The position numbers and the translations under genes were made by a program. The notes under the pieces are model-generated. The model saw nothing but the letters and a program-made list of their open reading frames with translations, ran no database searches and had not been told where the DNA came from. Source: a virus. From it: a stretch of 24,630 nucleotides of DNA. Where the stretch lies: positions 1 through 24,630 of the IMG/VR virus record IMGVR_UViG_3300028192_000012; one strand, given 5' to 3'. Positions 1-7,571 of the stretch are shown one piece after another. Positions within the stretch are counted from its first letter, which is position 1, and every line of letters starts with the position of its first letter.

Positions 1-126
1 TACAGGTACTTGTTTTAAGTCAACTGTACCATCTTTACCTTTTCCTAATTCAATTGAAAAGTTACTCAATACTCTTATAAATTGAGTTATAAACTTTCTA
101 ATTTGTCCTTCGTAAAAATGTAACAT
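1..126 (-). CDS. gp15-like tail terminator / sheath-stabiliser structural protein (partial, N-terminus only)
   Basis: Forty-two codons are open from an ATG at 126-124 to the window edge. The protein starts MLHFYEGQIRKF and continues with an aromatic and basic stretch ending near a VPV. This pattern (short FY motif, RK/RR, a hydrophobic 'FIRVLSNF' segment, then VPV) resembles the N-terminus of T4 gp15 and of a conserved virion protein of marine T4-like phages that I recall starting YYDGQIRRY. gp15 caps the tail tube and sheath next to the neck. The start overlaps the stop of the upstream minus-strand gene by one base (TAATG), which implies translational coupling in one neck operon. Only the N-terminus is visible, so the identity rests on a short segment; a baseplate or other tail-associated paralogue is possible. 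Confidence 0.6.
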   Translation of the reverse strand, partial: MLHFYEGQIRKFITQFIRVLSNFSIELGKGKDGTVDLKQVPV

Positions 127-1298
127 TAATTGTCAGCCTTTGGTTTTAATGCATCTGATAATGATTGTCTTTGGTCTACTGTTAAACCATTAATAGTAGT
201 TGTACCTGACGTATTAACAAATTTAGTCTTCCAATTTGCTCTTGTATTATCATTTGTTGTAGTTAATCTTATTTTATCTTCTATTTTAACCCATCTAACT
301 CCATCATAACGGAACAATCTATTTGGTAAAAAGTCTGTTCTCAACACGTAGTCTCCCTTATTAACATTTAAAATAGGGAAATTATTTCTAGCCTCCATTG
401 GATATCCGTTTGGTGGAACACCATCACCATCTATATAGAATCCATATGTTGAACTTGCCGGTGTATCTATTACTGCATTAATAGGTTTATCAATTGATAC
501 CCTGTCTGTTGTATTATTAACATTGTCGGTTCTAATATTACCCTTTTCATCAATTGGAGTAACATAATATTGTTTATAATTAAATCCTGATTTAGGTGCG
601 TCAACTTCTGCTTGATTTACAACTGCTTCGTTAATTTCTTTTTCTCTATTAAACGTTGACATATAACTTGCTAGTGAGCCTGTGGCTGTTGCATCACCAA
701 GTATATCTCTAAATTCTTGTGAATCAACTAAAGTTTTCATTTTTAATCTTAATAAATGTGGCCACCAAGTTTGACTAAATCCTTCTGCCGCTCTGTTTAC
801 ATCTTCTATAACATAAAATCGTTTAAGTGCAATTGGTATATTTTGATCTAATGAATAATCTTCTTTCATATGTGGGAATTCAATAACATCACCCGACATT
901 GGTTTTCTACCTATTCTTTCAACTACATCATTTAAGTGAACTGTTAAAAATATAGTATCATTTTGTAAAAACATACCAAATTGTGATAGATTAAAATCAA
1001 TATCTGCAACATTATAGATACCACGAAGTGTATAGATATCTGGTGCATACTTTCTATCTCTATTTTCTAGAAACAATAAGTCTTGTATAGTTAATTCATT
1101 AACATTTTCCTGTCCAGAATAATCCGGAGATGATGGAGATGCGTTACCATCTTTTTGTAATGCTCCTTGATCGTATGGACCTAAGTATTTGTGAAAATTT
1201 AGATCCGTTCCACCAACCGTAAACATCTCTTTAATAGTACGATCAAAAAATTTGTAATCATTTCCCTTTTCAGGTTTATATATTGACAATCTTGGCAT
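126..1298 (-). CDS. gp14-like neck / virion structural protein
   Basis: 390 residues. Two parts can be seen. Residues 1-200 carry a pattern typical of the gp14 neck family and a related marine T4-like virion protein: an LFLENRDRKY segment (75-84), an FGMFLQNDTIFL segment (107-118), then a GRKPMSGDVIEFP segment (130-142) and an FYVIED strand. Residues 290-390 form a separate module with GDYVLRTD...LFRYDGVRW (315-336) and a conserved C-terminal tail RQSLSDALKPKADN, which I recall from cyanophage structural proteins. It is read divergently from gp13, with a perfect TATAAATA element 8 bases from its ATG. It overlaps the next minus-strand gene by one base. The role (head-tail connector) is inferred from family resemblance and neighbours. 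A different accessory virion protein is the main alternative; it is surely a marine-phage virion-type protein. Confidence 0.6.
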   Translation of the reverse strand: MPRLSIYKPEKGNDYKFFDRTIKEMFTVGGTDLNFHKYLGPYDQGALQKDGNASPSSPDYSGQENVNELTIQDLLFLENRDRKYAPDIYTLRGIYNVADIDFNLSQFGMFLQNDTIFLTVHLNDVVERIGRKPMSGDVIEFPHMKEDYSLDQNIPIALKRFYVIEDVNRAAEGFSQTWWPHLLRLKMKTLVDSQEFRDILGDATATGSLASYMSTFNREKEINEAVVNQAEVDAPKSGFNYKQYYVTPIDEKGNIRTDNVNNTTDRVSIDKPINAVIDTPASSTYGFYIDGDGVPPNGYPMEARNNFPILNVNKGDYVLRTDFLPNRLFRYDGVRWVKIEDKIRLTTTNDNTRANWKTKFVNTSGTTTINGLTVDQRQSLSDALKPKADN

Positions 1299-1306
1299 AT
1301 TATCTA

Positions 1307-1314
1307 TATTTATA
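1307..1314 (-). promoter_or_regulatory. T4-type late promoter element for the neck operon
   Basis: The minus strand reads TATAAATA, an exact match to the T4 late consensus, with 8 bases between its last A and the ATG at 1298. It lies back to back with a second perfect element on the plus strand at 1329-1336. By the T4 rule the start site would be about 3 bases before the ATG. Confidence 0.8.
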
Positions 1315-1328
1315 GTTTCCTAAATGTC

Positions 1329-1336
1329 TATAAATA
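1329..1336 (+). promoter_or_regulatory. T4-type late promoter element for gp13
   Basis: This is a perfect TATAAATA, 5 bases before the ATG at 1342. It would sit inside the coding sequence if translation began at the upstream in-frame ATG at 1324, so it argues for 1342 as the start. The predicted transcript start coincides with the A of that ATG. Confidence 0.8.
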
Positions 1337-1341
1337 TGAGT

Positions 1342-2103
1342 ATGTCAGAACTACAAACAGGTCAACAAGAAGTATTTGAATACGTTAAATCAAACCTCGG
1401 CGAAGGTATGATTGATGTTGAATTAGACCCAAAACACTATCAAACTGCATTAGAAAGAGCAATTAACAGATATAGACAAAGATCTTCAAATGCAGTAGAA
1501 GAATCGTATGCTTTTTTAACACTAAAGAAAAATCAAAACAAATATATTTTGCCAGATGAAGTAATTAATGTTAGAAAACTATTTCGTAGAACAGTTGGTT
1601 CTCGTACAGAAGGCGGAGAAGGTGGAACACTTTTTGAACCATTTAATCTTGCATACACTAACACATATTTGTTAAGAGCAGGTGCAACAGGTGGACTTGC
1701 AACATATTTCGCTTTTGCATCTTACCAAGAATTAGTTGGAAAATTGTTTGGATCTTTTATACAATTTCACTTTGATGTAGCAACTAAAACATTAACTATT
1801 ACACAAAGACCACGTGCAGACGATGAAACTGTTTTAATGCACACCGATAATTATAGACCTGATATAACACTATTCAAAGATGTTTATTCAAAACCATGGG
1901 TTAGAGATTACACACTAGCAATATGCAAAGTAATGTTAGGTGAAGCAAGATCCAAATTTGGACAAATTGCTGGTCCACAAGGTGGAACACAATTAAATGG
2001 TGGAGACCTTAAAACAGAAGGTAATGCAGAAATGGAACGTCTTGACTTAGAAATTAACAATTTCTCAGAAGGTGGAACACCTCATAGTTTTGTTATAGGT
2101 TAA
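1342..2103 (+). CDS. gp13: gp13 neck (head-tail connector) protein
   Basis: 253 residues from the ATG at 1342 (MSELQTGQQEVF). The C-terminal half carries the gp13 signature: MLGEARSKFGQIAGPQGG followed by LNGGDLKTEGNAE, then a short acidic helix and a C-terminal FVIG. T4 gp13 (309 residues) has an equivalent LRDKYASIPGP...LNG segment. The protein would form the ring at the top of the neck between portal and tail. Earlier in-frame ATGs at 1324 and 1336 exist, but 1324 lies upstream of the perfect late promoter and 1336 overlaps its last base, so they would not be on the late transcript. It is divergent from the gp14-like and gp15-like genes, so the neck module is split between strands. The product assignment is strong; the start choice is an inference from the promoter. 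Confidence 0.8.
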   Translation: MSELQTGQQEVFEYVKSNLGEGMIDVELDPKHYQTALERAINRYRQRSSNAVEESYAFLTLKKNQNKYILPDEVINVRKLFRRTVGSRTEGGEGGTLFEPFNLAYTNTYLLRAGATGGLATYFAFASYQELVGKLFGSFIQFHFDVATKTLTITQRPRADDETVLMHTDNYRPDITLFKDVYSKPWVRDYTLAICKVMLGEARSKFGQIAGPQGGTQLNGGDLKTEGNAEMERLDLEINNFSEGGTPHSFVIG

Positions 2104-2119
2104 TTCTTTCACAACTTAT

Positions 2120-2127
2120 TTTAAATA
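2120..2127 (+). promoter_or_regulatory. T4-type late promoter element (TTTAAATA)
   Basis: TTTAAATA lies 8 bases before the ATG at 2136. The sequence between ends GCACT, the same five bases that precede the ATG at 7572. No Shine-Dalgarno sequence is present. Confidence 0.65.
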
Positions 2128-2135
2128 ATAGCACT

Positions 2136-2336
2136 ATGCCAAAAGTAAAAGTACAGATTACATCTGATAAACGTTATCGAAATTATAAAGATTTATCTTA
2201 TAACGAACTAAACGACTTGGTAAAAAGTTTAGAATCTGATTCTAAACGAGCCAAACAAAATCCAATATTACGTGAACAAGTTCTTGGTGCTGTTTCCGAA
2301 GCAAAAACAGAGATTGCAAAACGCATTATAAAATAG
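2136..2336 (+). CDS. small basic hypothetical protein
   Basis: 66 residues, rich in Lys and Arg, beginning MPKVKVQITSDKRY and then mostly helix-forming sequence with no Cys, Trp or recognisable motif. Reality as a gene is supported by its own late-promoter element, tight packing between gp13 and the dNMP kinase, and no competing frame. I do not recognise the family. Its charge and size would fit a small virion-associated or DNA-binding protein, but nothing in the sequence proves either. Confidence 0.65.
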   Translation: MPKVKVQITSDKRYRNYKDLSYNELNDLVKSLESDSKRAKQNPILREQVLGAVSEAKTEIAKRIIK

Positions 2337-2348
2337 TATAATCAATTA

Positions 2349-2945
2349 ATGTTAATAGGATTAGTAGGACCAATTGGGTCTGGCAAAGATACCGTTGCGA
2401 ATAGATTGGTAACAAAACATGGCTATAAAAGAGATTCATTTGCTGATCCATTAAAAGATGCAGTAAGCAAAATATTCAATTGGGATCGGAAATTACTTGA
2501 AGGCAATACTAAAATAAGTCGTGAATGGCGAGAAACAGCCGATGAATTTTGGAGTAAAAAATTTAACAAAGAAATAACACCACGTTGGGTATTACAATAT
2601 TTTGGTACTGAAGTTATGCGTGGACAAATGCATGATGCAATATGGGTTGATTCATTAATTGCACGATATAAAGGTGAAAAAACTGTTGTATCTGATACAC
2701 GATTTCAAAACGAAATAAAAAATATCAAAGCACACGGTGGTATAATTGTACTTGTAAAAAGAGGACCAATTTCAACTAGAGAAGAAATGCAAAAGCAAGG
2801 CATACATCAATCTGAATGGGACTGGGTTGGGTCTAATTTTGATTATACTATTGAAAATACTGGCACTTTAGAAGAATTAAATGCTGAAATTGATACAACT
2901 ATACATCAACTTCCAAATCACCAATTTTCCAACGAAGATGCTTAA
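2349..2945 (+). CDS. gp1: deoxynucleoside monophosphate kinase, T4 gp1 type
   Basis: 198 residues. Phosphorylates dNMPs to dNDPs in the cytoplasm for phage DNA synthesis. The P-loop is GPIGSGKDT (residues 7-15), followed by a DSFADPLKDAV segment and later WVLQYFGTEVMR and VVSDTRFQNE, all typical of the phage dNMP kinase family; T4 gp1 is 241 residues, so this is a compact form. It starts 12 bases after the preceding stop with no obvious Shine-Dalgarno sequence and no clear late element, so it is probably read through from the 2136 gene. Its last 47 bases overlap the 3' end of the convergent HNH-type gene. Finding a nucleotide-metabolism gene among neck and tail genes is unusual relative to T4. 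Confidence 0.85.
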   Translation: MLIGLVGPIGSGKDTVANRLVTKHGYKRDSFADPLKDAVSKIFNWDRKLLEGNTKISREWRETADEFWSKKFNKEITPRWVLQYFGTEVMRGQMHDAIWVDSLIARYKGEKTVVSDTRFQNEIKNIKAHGGIIVLVKRGPISTREEMQKQGIHQSEWDWVGSNFDYTIENTGTLEELNAEIDTTIHQLPNHQFSNEDA

Positions 2946-3258
2946 CACTTACTAATCTTTGACAATTTGCACATACAGTTTTTAAATTAATTGTATTAAC
3001 ATTATTCTTATTACCATCTACAAAAAACACATCAAGTTGTAACGGTTCTTTTGCTTTAAATCCGCACAATTCACATTTATTTTTCTTTCTATAACCTGAA
3101 CGTTGTAATGGTGTTATTCCACCTATTTTAAGTTTTTTTCTTTTCCGAATACAGGTATCACAAAGTCGTCTCCAATAAATTTTTGTACCTTTACGATAAC
3201 CATATGCTCGTGGTTTAGCCTTACACTGTATACATAGTGGTCTGGTGGCTATATTCAT
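2899..3258 (-). CDS. HNH-type zinc protein with lost catalytic histidines
   Basis: 119 residues with four CxxC pairs (9/12, 33/36, 62/65, 96/99). The second half follows the HNH nuclease pattern: CELCGF, then LDVFFVDGNKNN (75-86), then NLKTVCANCQ (91-100). In active HNH enzymes the middle motif reads like VHHIDGN and the last knuckle ends in His. Here the histidine positions are Phe78/Phe79 and Gln100, so metal-dependent cleavage is unlikely, while the zinc frame and DGN are kept. I recall similar short proteins in many T4-like marine phages, which argues for a conserved non-nuclease role such as nucleic-acid binding. A late element (CGTAAATA) lies 5 bases from the ATG. The 3' end overlaps the dNMP kinase tail to tail by 47 bases. 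Confidence 0.75.
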   Translation of the reverse strand: MNIATRPLCIQCKAKPRAYGYRKGTKIYWRRLCDTCIRKRKKLKIGGITPLQRSGYRKKNKCELCGFKAKEPLQLDVFFVDGNKNNVNTINLKTVCANCQRLVSVKHLRWKIGDLEVDV

Positions 3259-3263
3259 AACTG

Positions 3264-3271
3264 TATTTACG
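3264..3271 (-). promoter_or_regulatory. T4-type late promoter element for the HNH-type gene
   Basis: The minus strand reads CGTAAATA, ending 5 bases before the ATG at 3258; the six 3' bases match the late consensus. It is divergent from the gp18 promoter about 60 bases away. Confidence 0.6.
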
Positions 3272-3273
3272 TC

Positions 3274-3285
3274 GCCTATATAGGC
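3274..3285. repeat. 12-base perfect palindrome in the divergent promoter region
   Basis: GCCTATATAGGC is a perfect 12-base palindrome between the HNH-type and gp18 promoters. It is one of the few G+C-flanked symmetric sites in an AT-rich gap and could be a protein-binding site. It may also be chance. Confidence 0.4.
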
Positions 3286-3326
3286 ACCAATTTTACATTT
3301 ATTTTGTCGTTAAATCCGGAACAACC

Positions 3327-3334
3327 GCTAAATA
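3327..3334 (+). promoter_or_regulatory. T4-type late promoter element for gp18 (GCTAAATA)
   Basis: GCTAAATA matches the CTAAATA form of the late element that I recall from marine T4-like phages. Unlike most others in this window it is far (57 bases) from the ATG, giving a leader of roughly 50 bases. That leader carries a Shine-Dalgarno sequence, AAGGAG at 3375-3380. Confidence 0.65.
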
Positions 3335-3374
3335 GTATTAATATATTAAAAGATATAATTTTAATGTTAAATCG

Positions 3375-3380
3375 AAGGAG
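3375..3380 (+). promoter_or_regulatory. Shine-Dalgarno sequence for gp18
   Basis: AAGGAG lies 11 bases before the gp18 ATG at 3392. It stands out because most late genes here have no such site. Confidence 0.75.
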
Positions 3381-3391
3381 TTAAAAATAAT

Positions 3392-6300
3392 ATGGCAACA
3401 CTAACTAGTCCAGGAGTAGAAGTTTCAGTCATAGATGAGAGTTTTTACGTACCAGCAGACGCAGGTACTACACCATTATTTGTTGTAGCAACAGCACAAG
3501 ATAAAACACAAGGGTCAGGAACAGGCATAGCGGCAGGTACAACATCTGCAAATGCAGGTAACGCCTATTTAATTACTTCACAACGTGAATTAATGGAAAC
3601 ATTTGGAGAACCAAAATTCTATACTGATGCATCAGGAAATTCATTACATGGTTACGAATTAAACGAATACGGATTACAAGCGGCATATTCATTTTTAGGA
3701 ATTGCCAATAGAGCATACGTTTTAAGAACAAACATTGATCTATCAAATTTGTTAGGCAGTGCATCAGCACCAACAGCCAATCCAACAGATGGAACTTATT
3801 GGTTTGATCTTGCATCATCTGATATTGGACTATTTGAATGGTCATCAACTAACCAAAAATTTACAACAGTAACTCCAACATTACTAACAAGCCTTACAGA
3901 TCTAGTAGGAGATGTTTCTACTGGTGCACCAAAATCGCACGTAGGATCAACAGGCAATTATGCAATTAATACAACACACAATTCAAACAAGATTTACTAT
4001 AAAAATGATGCAGGTACTTGGGTACAAGTAGGAGCAACAGGATGGCATACTTCACACGCAACAATTACTTCAACTATAAGTAACGGTTCAGTTACATCGG
4101 GTCATTCAATTAAACTTAACACAACAACTGTTGCCACAAATGCAACTACATTTGCTAACGTGGCATCACAAATTAATGCGGCATCGATTACAGGAGTAAC
4201 AGCGGCAGTTGATTCAACAACTGGATATTTAAAAATTTATTCAGATGGAACATCTGCAGGGAATGGTTCTGTAGTTGACGGCAAAATTGTATTAGCCAAC
4301 AACTCAGGTACATTATTAACAGATATTGGCTTAACAGCAGGCACATATGCTTCGCCATTCTTATTACAATCGGCACACACTTCAAGACCTGAATGGAAAA
4401 CAGGAGACACAACACCAAGACCAAACGGATCTGTTTGGTTTAAAACAACATCTCCGAATTCGGGAACAGATTTATCAGTTAAACTTTACAGTTCATCTAC
4501 TACAAGTTTTGCAAGTGTAAGTGCTCCAATGTATGCAACAGGGCATTCAGCAGTATACAATTTAGATACTGCTACAGGTGGAGCGGCAATAACAGTTGGT
4601 TCATTATATGGACAGTACAACACTACAGAAGAAGCAGGATTAGATAGTTTACCAAACGTTGGTGACTTTACATTATTTAGATATGAAGGTGGTGCAACCA
4701 CAATATCATCTAAAACAGTATATCCAACAGGATTACAAGGTAAATTTAAAATTCAGGAAACAGTAAAAAGTTCAGCATCATTAATATCAGCAGTTGAAAT
4801 TACCGTTGCAAACCTTGATGGTTCAACAGTTGCAGACGCAGAAGATTTTTGTGCGGCAGTTAATAATAAAACAGACTTAACAAATATAACTGCATCAGTA
4901 ATTACATCAGGTGGATATAAAGGTGCCATTTCAATGACACACACATTAGGTGGTGAATTTAGAATGGTTGACTCAGAAGGAAGTACTACTCTTGCAACAG
5001 CAGGATTTAGTATAGCAACTGCTCATGCATATGGATCATATACAGCAAACTCAACAACACTTATTGATAACTTATATGATGCACCAGCAGGCGAAACACT
5101 TGATTCATCTGCCAATAATGCAATAATTGCCTCTAACTGGAAAAGATTATCTTATACGGCTTCAACTAGTTCACCAACTAACGAAGCATCAAATGGAACA
5201 TTATGGTACAATACAAATTTAGAAGCAGACATATTGGCTCACAATGGAACAACTTGGCAAGGCTACGCAAATGTTTATGGATCAACAGATCCAAATGGTC
5301 CACAATTTTCAGCAACTACTCCAACTAAACAATCAGATGGAACAGCACTTGTAGATGAAGATTTATGGATTGATACATCAGACTTAGAAAACTTTCCAAA
5401 ATTATACAGATATAATACGTCTGCAACAATTACTAATTCAACGTCAGGTCTACCAGTAACAACAACTGGAGCGGCTTGGGAATTAGTTGACAATACTGAT
5501 CAAACAACAGAAAATGGTGTTTTATTTGCTGATGCTAGATGGCATATAGCGGCAGAAAGACTAGATTCTACAACAAGCGGTGGAGCAGGTTCAGGAAGTA
5601 CAATAAAAAATTTATTAAGTGATAACTTCTTAGATCCAGATGCACCAGATCCAGTATTATATCCAAAATCAATGTTACTTTGGAATACTAGACGTTCAGG
5701 ATATAATATTAAAGAATATAATAACACTTACGTATCAACTACTGCATATCCAGGTTCAGGATCAACAGGACTAGGTAATATAAGATATAACAACGAATCG
5801 GTTGCATCTTACTATCCTGATAGATGGGTTTCTAAGTCATCTACTAACTCAGATGGTTCTGGAACTTTTGGAAGAAAAGCACAAAGAAAAGTTATTACAG
5901 CACAATTTAAATCAGATATAGGAACAAATCAAGCAATTAGAGAAGATCAAAGAGGCTTTAATGTAATGGCTTGTCCAGGTTATCCTGAAGCAATTGCAGA
6001 TCTGTTAAATCTAAATGCTGATAGAAACTATACAAGTTTTGTATGTGGTGATTCACCATTAAGATTAAAAGCAACAGCAACTGAAATATCTAATTGGTCA
6101 AACAATACAGCAGGAGCATCAGATAACGGCGAAGACGGACTTGTTTCAAGTTCAGAATATTTAGGTGTCTTTTATCCTGCAGGAAAAACTACTGATAACA
6201 GTGGAAATTCAATTATTGTTCCACCTTCACATATGATGATGAGAGTATTAGCAAATAACGACAATTTGGCATATCCATGGTTTGCACCAGCAGGTACAAG

Positions 6301-6823
6301 ACGTGGTATAGTTGATAATGCGACAGCAGTTGGATACATTAGTGCAAGTTCGGGAGAATTCCAAACTATCTCAATTACTGAAGGTATGAGAGATGCTATG
6401 CATACTGTAAAAATTAATCCATTAACATTCTTCTCAGGTTCAGGAATTATGAACTTTGGTAACCTTACAAAGGTATCATCAAGTTATACATCTGCACTAG
6501 ACAGAATCAATGTTTCAAGACTAGCAGTCTACTTAAGAACACAATTAGAAAGTGTTGCTAAACCGTTTATTTTTGAACCAAATGATGAATTAACAAGAAA
6601 CGAAATTAAACAAGCAATCGAATCATTTTTACTAGAACTTGCAGGTCAAAGAGCAGTATATGACTTCTTAGTAGTTTGTGATGACACAAACAACACACCA
6701 ACAAGAATAGATAGAAATGAATTGTATGTTGATATAGCAATTGAACCAGTTAAATCAGTTGAATTTATTTACATACCATTAAGAATTAAAAACACAGGAG
6801 AAATTGCAAAATTAGGGAACTAA
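3392..6823 (+). CDS. gp18: gp18 contractile tail sheath protein, greatly enlarged
   Basis: 1143 residues against 659 in T4. The conserved sheath core is split. The N-terminal part (1-122) opens with TLTSPGVEVSVIDES and includes FGIANRAYVLRTN-like sequence at 101-114. The C-terminal part (about 830-1143) carries GFNVMACPGYPEA (855-867), an APAGTRRGIV segment (966-973), a YLRTQL...FIFEPND segment and a final strand ending IYIPLRI. Residues about 123-760 are an insertion of Thr/Ser/Gly/Asn-rich beta modules. Several follow a pattern DG(T/S)xW(F/Y)xT...LxxxxxxxW (near 133, 346, 602, 658). One stretch (223-321) looks like the flagellin hook 'IN' motif. Sheath subunits contract around the tube at infection, and the insertion would lie on the outer surface of the tail. 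A strong leader and Shine-Dalgarno sequence fit a very abundant protein. Confidence 0.9.
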   Translation: MATLTSPGVEVSVIDESFYVPADAGTTPLFVVATAQDKTQGSGTGIAAGTTSANAGNAYLITSQRELMETFGEPKFYTDASGNSLHGYELNEYGLQAAYSFLGIANRAYVLRTNIDLSNLLGSASAPTANPTDGTYWFDLASSDIGLFEWSSTNQKFTTVTPTLLTSLTDLVGDVSTGAPKSHVGSTGNYAINTTHNSNKIYYKNDAGTWVQVGATGWHTSHATITSTISNGSVTSGHSIKLNTTTVATNATTFANVASQINAASITGVTAAVDSTTGYLKIYSDGTSAGNGSVVDGKIVLANNSGTLLTDIGLTAGTYASPFLLQSAHTSRPEWKTGDTTPRPNGSVWFKTTSPNSGTDLSVKLYSSSTTSFASVSAPMYATGHSAVYNLDTATGGAAITVGSLYGQYNTTEEAGLDSLPNVGDFTLFRYEGGATTISSKTVYPTGLQGKFKIQETVKSSASLISAVEITVANLDGSTVADAEDFCAAVNNKTDLTNITASVITSGGYKGAISMTHTLGGEFRMVDSEGSTTLATAGFSIATAHAYGSYTANSTTLIDNLYDAPAGETLDSSANNAIIASNWKRLSYTASTSSPTNEASNGTLWYNTNLEADILAHNGTTWQGYANVYGSTDPNGPQFSATTPTKQSDGTALVDEDLWIDTSDLENFPKLYRYNTSATITNSTSGLPVTTTGAAWELVDNTDQTTENGVLFADARWHIAAERLDSTTSGGAGSGSTIKNLLSDNFLDPDAPDPVLYPKSMLLWNTRRSGYNIKEYNNTYVSTTAYPGSGSTGLGNIRYNNESVASYYPDRWVSKSSTNSDGSGTFGRKAQRKVITAQFKSDIGTNQAIREDQRGFNVMACPGYPEAIADLLNLNADRNYTSFVCGDSPLRLKATATEISNWSNNTAGASDNGEDGLVSSSEYLGVFYPAGKTTDNSGNSIIVPPSHMMMRVLANNDNLAYPWFAPAGTRRGIVDNATAVGYISASSGEFQTISITEGMRDAMHTVKINPLTFFSGSGIMNFGNLTKVSSSYTSALDRINVSRLAVYLRTQLESVAKPFIFEPNDELTRNEIKQAIESFLLELAGQRAVYDFLVVCDDTNNTPTRIDRNELYVDIAIEPVKSVEFIYIPLRIKNTGEIAKLGN

Positions 6824-6829
6824 TTTTTG

Positions 6830-6837
6830 GATAAATA
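6830..6837 (+). promoter_or_regulatory. late-promoter-like element fused to a Shine-Dalgarno sequence before gp19
   Basis: GATAAATA is followed at once by AGGAG (sharing the A at 6837, to 6841), with ATG at 6848. If the element drives transcription by the T4 rule, the start would be about 5 bases before the ATG and the AGGAG would be upstream of it. If gp19 is read through from gp18, the AGGAG works as a normal ribosome site. The two uses exclude each other on a single transcript. Confidence 0.55.
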
Positions 6838-6847
6838 GGAGAAACAT

Positions 6848-7474
6848 ATGTCAATATCAACATTATCAAAATTTACAGTACCTTTAGCAAACGACCAAAG
6901 TGCAGTATCACAAGGTTTGTTGATGCCAAAACTACAATATCGTTTTAGAGTAGTTCTTGAAAACTTTGGTATATCTACGCCTAGATCAGAATTAACAAAA
7001 CAAGTTGTAGATGTAACAAGACCTGATTTATCGTTTGATCAAATCACGTTAGATGTTTATAACTCACGTGTGTATATGGCAGGTAAACATACTTGGAATC
7101 CAATTACATTGAACTTGAGAGATGACGTGAACAACGCAGTTTCTAAACTTGTTGGAGAACAAATACAGAAACAATTTGACTTCTTTGAACAAGCAAGTGC
7201 AGTATCTGGTATTGATTACAAATTTACTGCTAGAACAGAAATATTAGACGGTGGACAAGGATCATCTACACCAAACGTATTAGAAACATTTGAATTATAT
7301 GGTGCATATATTGAATCAGTCAATTATAACACATTAGCATATAATACATCAGATCCAGCAACAGTAACATTAAGTATTAGATACGACAATGCTATTCAAA
7401 CACCGCAAGGTACAGGAATTGGTACTGCCGTAGCAAGAACAGTTGGTACATTAGCAACTGGTGGTGGACAATAA
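6848..7474 (+). CDS. gp19: gp19 tail tube protein
   Basis: 208 residues against 163 in T4. Forms the stacked hexamer rings of the inner tail tube. The tube-fold pattern is visible: YRFRVVLENF (31-40), VVDVTRPDL (53-61), the HTWNPITLNLRDD segment (81-93), and a final YNTLAYNTSDPATVTLSIRYDNA segment with the alternating hydrophobic strand typical of the C-terminus. It follows gp18 by 24 bases, the standard 18-19 order of T4-like phages. A rho-independent terminator follows the gene. The C-terminal Gly/Thr-rich tail is longer than in T4. Confidence 0.9.
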   Translation: MSISTLSKFTVPLANDQSAVSQGLLMPKLQYRFRVVLENFGISTPRSELTKQVVDVTRPDLSFDQITLDVYNSRVYMAGKHTWNPITLNLRDDVNNAVSKLVGEQIQKQFDFFEQASAVSGIDYKFTARTEILDGGQGSSTPNVLETFELYGAYIESVNYNTLAYNTSDPATVTLSIRYDNAIQTPQGTGIGTAVARTVGTLATGGGQ

Positions 7475-7521
7475 GAATTAACTTTGCAATTATAATAAAA
7501 TTTTAGACCTCCAATCTAAGT

Positions 7522-7550
7522 AAAAAAGCGTCATTATAGGCGCTTTTTTT
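7522..7550 (+). terminator. rho-independent terminator after gp19
   Basis: The stem AAAAAAGCG (7522-7530) pairs with CGCTTTTTT (7541-7549) around a 10-base loop, followed by one more T. It is a perfect 9-base stem with a T run, 47 bases after the gp19 stop. It would end the gp18-gp19 transcript and leaves the next gene dependent on its own promoter at 7556-7563. Confidence 0.8.
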
Positions 7551-7555
7551 ATGGC

Positions 7556-7563
7556 AATAAATA
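7556..7563 (+). promoter_or_regulatory. T4-type late promoter element (AATAAATA)
   Basis: AATAAATA ends 8 bases before the ATG at 7572 and starts 6 bases after the terminator T run. It would be inside the coding sequence if the ATG at 7551 were used, which supports 7572 as the true start. Confidence 0.7.
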
Positions 7564-7571
7564 CAAGCACT

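Noticed and set aside
1324-1341. ATG at 1324 as the start of gp13
   Set aside because: It lies upstream of the perfect TATAAATA at 1329-1336, so it would not be on the late transcript; 1342 is the first ATG fully downstream.
2899-3258. Active homing endonuclease
   Set aside because: The HNH catalytic histidines are replaced (Phe78/79, Gln100), and the gene has no intron or intein context.
3573-5727. Several open frames on the minus strand inside gp18
   Set aside because: They are antisense shadows of a low-complexity Thr/Ser/Gly-rich coding region with no promoter or ribosome site.
7551-7571. ATG at 7551 as the start of the second tube-like gene
   Set aside because: It follows the terminator T run directly, has no ribosome site and precedes the promoter element; the in-frame ATG at 7572 fits the spacing seen elsewhere.
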